This document shows positions 60,683-64,000 of a stretch of DNA of 64,000 nt, piece by piece. Position 1 is the stretch's first letter. Each line of letters opens with the position of its first letter. Where the stretch lies: positions 120,737 through 184,736 of the forward strand of contig CAVOYZ010000005.1 of NCBI GenBank assembly GCA_963700785.1. Reading direction: 5' to 3'. The translations under genes were made by a program, and so were the position numbers. Under the pieces are notes generated by a model, which was not told the origin of the DNA, did no database searches, and was given only the letters and a program-made list of their open reading frames with translations. This DNA comes from CAXMST01 sp963700785 (GTDB lineage Bacteria > Actinomycetota > Thermoleophilia > Solirubrobacterales > 70-9).

Positions 60683-60720
60683 GCGAAGCAACCCGGTGCA
60701 ACCGGGACCCGGCTGCCGAG

Positions 60721-60978
60721 TCAGCGCTTTCGCGAGACCTGCCGGTCCATTCCGCGGCGCAGGGCGCGCTTGCTGATCGCACCGTCGAGCGGCGCCGAGC
60801 GGTAGGAGAGCATCCCCGGAGTTCGGAGCTTGAAGGTGCGCCGCCCGCGCTCGTCGATCTCGGTCGTCAGGTCGCCACCGCCCAAGTTCGAGAGCCACGA
60901 CCGGCCTTTGCCAGTCAGGGCCGCCGACCCCCTCGCCCGCCGGCGGGTAGGCTGGGGTGGGGAGAGTTTCGCGAACAT
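60721..60978 (-). CDS. possible small basic protein
   Basis: 85 residues if ATG 60978 is used. The last 60 residues (SWLSNLGGGDLTTEIDERGRRTFKLRTP, GMLSYRSAPLDGAISKRALRRGMDRQV) look more like protein than the rest. It overlaps the TAGGCT box at 60946 upstream of the aldehyde dehydrogenase gene on the other strand. A shorter start is possible. No family recognised, so it may not be real. Confidence 0.35.
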   Translation of the reverse strand: MFAKLSPPQPTRRRARGSAALTGKGRSWLSNLGGGDLTTEIDERGRRTFKLRTPGMLSYRSAPLDGAISKRALRRGMDRQVSRKR

Positions 60979-61010
60979 CGCCTAGTGGCACGGACGAGGA
61001 GTGGACGAAG

Positions 61011-62381
61011 ATGAGCAAGTACGCAGTGGTCAACCCGGCAACCGGCGAGACGGTCGAGGAATACCCGCAGATCTCGGACGAGGATCTCTCGGCGGCGATT
61101 GCAGCAGCGGAGAGCGCACACGGCAGCTGGTCGCAGACGACCACCGTCGCCGAGCGGGCCGCGCTGGTCAAGAAGGTGGCTGAGCTCCACTCCGAGCGCC
61201 GCGAGACCCTGGCCGAGATCGCGGTGCGCGAGATGGGCAAGCCGATGGAGCAGGCCCTCGGCGAGGTCGACTTCTGCTCCGACATTTACGGCTACTACGC
61301 CGACAACGGCGAGGACTTCCTCAAGGACGAGCCGATCTCGTTGCTTGCGGGCGAGGGTACTGCCCTGATCCGGCGGACGTCCGTCGGTCCCCTGCTGGGA
61401 ATCATGCCGTGGAACTTTCCCTACTACCAGGTGGCACGGTTCGCGGGACCGAACCTCGTGGTCGGCAACACGATCTTGCTGAAGCCGGCGCACCAGTGCC
61501 CCGAGTCGGCCGAGGCGATTCAGACGATGTTCAGGGACGCCGGCTTCCCCGACGGCGCCTACGAGACGATCCTCGCCACCAATGATCAGATAGCCGAGGT
61601 GATCGCCGATCCGCGGGTCCGCGGTGTCTCGCTGACCGGCTCAGAGCGAGCCGGAGCCGCGGTTGCAGAGATTGCCGGGCGCAATCTGAAGAAGGTCGTG
61701 CTGGAGCTCGGCGGGTCCGATCCGTTCGTCTTGTTGGGAGCCGAGGACCTGGACGAGGCGGTCGAGGCCGCGGTCGGCGCCCGCCTCGACAACACCGGCC
61801 AGTCCTGCAACGCCGCGAAGCGGTTCATCGTTGCCGACAACCTCTACGACGACTTCCTCGAGAAGTTCACGGCCGCAATGACCGCCGCCGAGCCGGGCGA
61901 TCCGACCTCCGAGGAGGCGGAGATGGGGCCGCTTTCGTCGGCGGCTGCCGCGGAGACCCTGCAGGACCAGCTCGATCGGGCGGTCGCTCAGGGCGCCGAG
62001 GTAGTTGCCGGCGGGGAGCGAAAGGACAACTACTTCCCGAGCACCGTGCTGGTCGGGATAACTCCGGACAACGACGCCCACCACGAGGAGTTCTTCGGGC
62101 CCGTGGCGAGCGTGTACCGGGTCGGCTCCGAGGAGGAGGCGATCGAGCTCGCGAACGACACGCCGTTCGGACTCGGCTCGTACGTCTTCTCCGACGATCC
62201 GGAGCAAGCGCAGCGAGTGGCGGACGGCCTCGACACCGGGATGGTCTACGTCAATGGAGTGGGTCTCGATGGTGCTGAGCTCCCCTTCGGCGGAGTCAAG
62301 CGATCGGGCTTCGGCCGGGAACTCGGCCCCTACGGCATGGAGGAGTTCGTCAACAAGAAGCTGATCCGCGTGGTCAAGTAG
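61011..62381 (+). CDS. NAD(P)-dependent aldehyde dehydrogenase (succinate-semialdehyde type)
   Basis: 456 residues from ATG 61011. Catalytic Cys266 (NTGQSCNAAKR), Glu232 (VLELGGSDPF) and Asn135 (MPWNFPYYQVARF) form the ALDH site; the protein is short for the superfamily, as in GabD1-like actinobacterial enzymes. Oxidises an aldehyde to its acid. A TAGGCT at 60946 is the likely -10. The preceding sequence to the start holds no clear SD. The succinate-semialdehyde specificity is from overall motif style and is moderate. Confidence 0.9.
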   Translation: MSKYAVVNPATGETVEEYPQISDEDLSAAIAAAESAHGSWSQTTTVAERAALVKKVAELHSERRETLAEIAVREMGKPMEQALGEVDFCSDIYGYYADNGEDFLKDEPISLLAGEGTALIRRTSVGPLLGIMPWNFPYYQVARFAGPNLVVGNTILLKPAHQCPESAEAIQTMFRDAGFPDGAYETILATNDQIAEVIADPRVRGVSLTGSERAGAAVAEIAGRNLKKVVLELGGSDPFVLLGAEDLDEAVEAAVGARLDNTGQSCNAAKRFIVADNLYDDFLEKFTAAMTAAEPGDPTSEEAEMGPLSSAAAAETLQDQLDRAVAQGAEVVAGGERKDNYFPSTVLVGITPDNDAHHEEFFGPVASVYRVGSEEEAIELANDTPFGLGSYVFSDDPEQAQRVADGLDTGMVYVNGVGLDGAELPFGGVKRSGFGRELGPYGMEEFVNKKLIRVVK

Positions 62382-62436
62382 AGGGCCTCTGCGCTCGCCC
62401 TCGCGGCGGGCCCCTGGCGTAACCTCCGCGCTGCTC

Positions 62437-64000
62437 GTGGCTGCCAGGGGAACAGACACCGGAGGAAACGGCTCCGCCTCGAGCTCAGCTTCGACCACGC
62501 CGGGGCGGCCGGCGCTGGTTCTCGCTGCGCTGATCGCCGTCGCCGCGGTCGCCAACCTCGGTCTCGCGGTTGCCAACGTGGCGCTCCCCGACATCGGGCT
62601 CCACTTCGACGCCTCGCAGACGGCGCTCAACCTGGTCGCGATCTCATACTCGCTCGGGCTCGCTGCCTCGGTGCTGTACTTCGGCGCCGTCGGCGACCAC
62701 TACGGGCGCAAGCTGCTGCTGATCATCGGCATGGTGGTCTCGATCCCCGCGAGCCTGCTCGCCGCCTTCGCGCCGTCGATCGAGATCCTGATCGTCGCGC
62801 GGATCGTCGGGGGGGTCGCGGCGGGGATGGCATACCCGACCACACTGGCGCTGATCACCGCGCTCTGGTCTGGCCCGGCGCGGACCAAGTCGATCGCGCT
62901 GTGGGCGGCGACCGGGGGCGGGATCACGGCGCTCGGACCGGTGCTTTCGGGCCTGCTGCTGGGCGAGTTCAACTGGGGCTCGCCCTTCCTGCTCACGGTT
63001 CCGCTCGCCGTGATCGCGCTGCTGATGGCGCTGAAGCTGGTCCCCGCCCACGTCAACGAGACGACCGAGCCGGTCGACAACGTCGGCGGCGTGCTTTCGA
63101 TCTTCATGGTCGGGGCGCTGATCCTGGCGATCAACTTCATCGTCGTCCCGAGCGCCGAGGCCGCGGCGATCGGCCTCTTTCTGGTCGCCGCCGCGGCCCT
63201 GGTCGCGTTCGTGATCCGCCAGCGCCGCGCCCCGAACCCGCTCTACGACCTGCACGTGGCGGCGCGACCGACCTTCTGGGTCGCGGCGGTGGCCGGGATC
63301 ATCGTCTTCGGCTCGCTGATGGGCGCGATGTACATCGGCCAGCAGTTCCTGCAGAACGTGCTCGATTACTCGGCGGTCGGCGCCGGGGCCGCGATCCTGC
63401 CGGCGGCGGTCTTCATGGTGCTGGTCGCGCCACGCTCGGCGAAGCTGGTCGAGAGCCACGGCTCCCGGGCGACCCTGCTGCTCGGCTACCTCTTCGTGCT
63501 GCTCGGGTTCACGACCATGCTGCTGCTCTGGAAGCAGGGCATCCCGTACTGGAAGGTCGCGCTCGGATACATCTTCGTCGGGATCGGGGTCGGCCTGGCT
63601 GGCACGCCGGCATCGCACTCGCTGACCGGCTCGGTCCCGGTGCGGCGGGTGGGGATGGCCTCGGGGACCGCGGACCTGCAGCGCGACCTCGGTGGGGCGA
63701 TCCTGCAGTCGATCATGGGGGTGTTCCTGACCGCGGGTTATGCGTCCGCGGCCGGGGCGGCGGTCCAGGCCTCGGGCAAGAACATCAGCAACAAGGTCGA
63801 GAGCGAGCTGACCAAGTCGTTCGCCAGCGCCGCCGATACCGCCAAGCAGTACCCGCAGTCGATCCAGGACAACATCATCGCCGCAGCCCAGAGCTCGTTC
63901 CTGCAGGGCGACCAGTGGGCGTACCTGGCCGGGATCGTCGCGGTCCTGCTCGGGGCCGTGCTCGTCTTCTTCGTGTTCCCGAAGCGGGACGCCGAGCAGC
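62437..64000 (+). CDS. MFS transporter, DHA2 (14-span) drug-efflux type, cut by window end
   Basis: At least 521 residues from GTG 62437, still open at base 64000. The first span is followed by VALPDIGLHFDASQTALNLVAISYSLGLAASVLYFGAVGDHYGRKLLL, where G-D-H-Y-G-R-K is the MFS loop 2-3 motif. The many later spans, a DHA2-like extended centre (TTEPVDNVGGVLSIFMVGAL) and a periplasmic-type segment (SGKNISNKVESELTKSFASAADTA) fit 14-TM drug:proton antiporters. A TAACCT box is 11 nt upstream. It lies 56 bp after the dehydrogenase gene; substrates unknown. Confidence 0.88.
   Translation, partial: MAARGTDTGGNGSASSSASTTPGRPALVLAALIAVAAVANLGLAVANVALPDIGLHFDASQTALNLVAISYSLGLAASVLYFGAVGDHYGRKLLLIIGMVVSIPASLLAAFAPSIEILIVARIVGGVAAGMAYPTTLALITALWSGPARTKSIALWAATGGGITALGPVLSGLLLGEFNWGSPFLLTVPLAVIALLMALKLVPAHVNETTEPVDNVGGVLSIFMVGALILAINFIVVPSAEAAAIGLFLVAAAALVAFVIRQRRAPNPLYDLHVAARPTFWVAAVAGIIVFGSLMGAMYIGQQFLQNVLDYSAVGAGAAILPAAVFMVLVAPRSAKLVESHGSRATLLLGYLFVLLGFTTMLLLWKQGIPYWKVALGYIFVGIGVGLAGTPASHSLTGSVPVRRVGMASGTADLQRDLGGAILQSIMGVFLTAGYASAAGAAVQASGKNISNKVESELTKSFASAADTAKQYPQSIQDNIIAAAQSSFLQGDQWAYLAGIVAVLLGAVLVFFVFPKRDAEQ

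Overview
The window is high-GC, densely packed bacterial DNA with GTG and TTG starts, 4-nt and 8-nt gene overlaps, and many start codons only 6-8 bases after a TANNNT box (a leaderless-transcript layout). Gene content (wax-ester-synthase family acyltransferase, cyclase fusions, L,D-transpeptidase, CYP, DHA2 transporter, FkbM and PhyH enzymes) fits Actinomycetota, most likely Thermoleophilia/Solirubrobacterales. That lineage is inferred from gene style, not from a marker gene.

Region 1 (1-31.1 kb) is one large surface-glycan or glycoconjugate locus in many short operons on both strands. It encodes sugar-nucleotide enzymes (gmd and fcl for GDP-fucose, UXS for UDP-xylose), glycosyltransferases (GT2, GT4, a StrF-like one, and GT-C/GT39-type membrane enzymes), a flippase, and a large set of decorating enzymes: eight SAM methyltransferases including FkbM, a CmcI-type enzyme, a sulfotransferase, an acyltransferase-3, two serine-acetyltransferase-like hexapeptide proteins and three paralogous PhyH Fe(II)/2-oxoglutarate dioxygenases. 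A B12-dependent acyl-CoA mutase large subunit sits inside it. Five genes in the first 31.5 kb (1802, 7488, 8316, 24532 and about 31480) are each broken by one extra base, most simply read as insertion errors in the assembly.

Region 2 (31.2-39.9 kb) holds a small sigma-like factor, an imine-reductase-like oxidoreductase, a PAS-like/cyclase protein, and a divergent pair of operons: response regulator-histidine kinase-small anchored protein to the left, and acidic secreted protein-ApbE flavin transferase-ferric-reductase-like cytochrome to the right. A tandem 11-bp-spaced repeat of OmpR type lies between them. Region 3 (39.9-50.8 kb) is housekeeping and metabolism: typA, two tRNA-Ser, an aldonolactone oxidase, a hydrolase-cyclase fusion, a PLP enzyme, an L,D-transpeptidase, a WS/DGAT acyltransferase and a P450.

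Region 4 (50.8-55.4 kb) is a tRNA-Arg-associated islet. The 3' half of tRNA-Arg(ACG) is repeated at 52273-52314 and 55380-55423, delimiting two segments that carry an acyltransferase and then a formylglycine-generating enzyme with its sulfatase. No integrase is visible. Region 5 (55.5-64 kb) has a large secreted hydrolase-like protein, a secreted dirigent/AOC-like barrel protein, a decayed PhyH fragment, a SprT-like protease, an aldehyde dehydrogenase and an MFS transporter cut by the window end.
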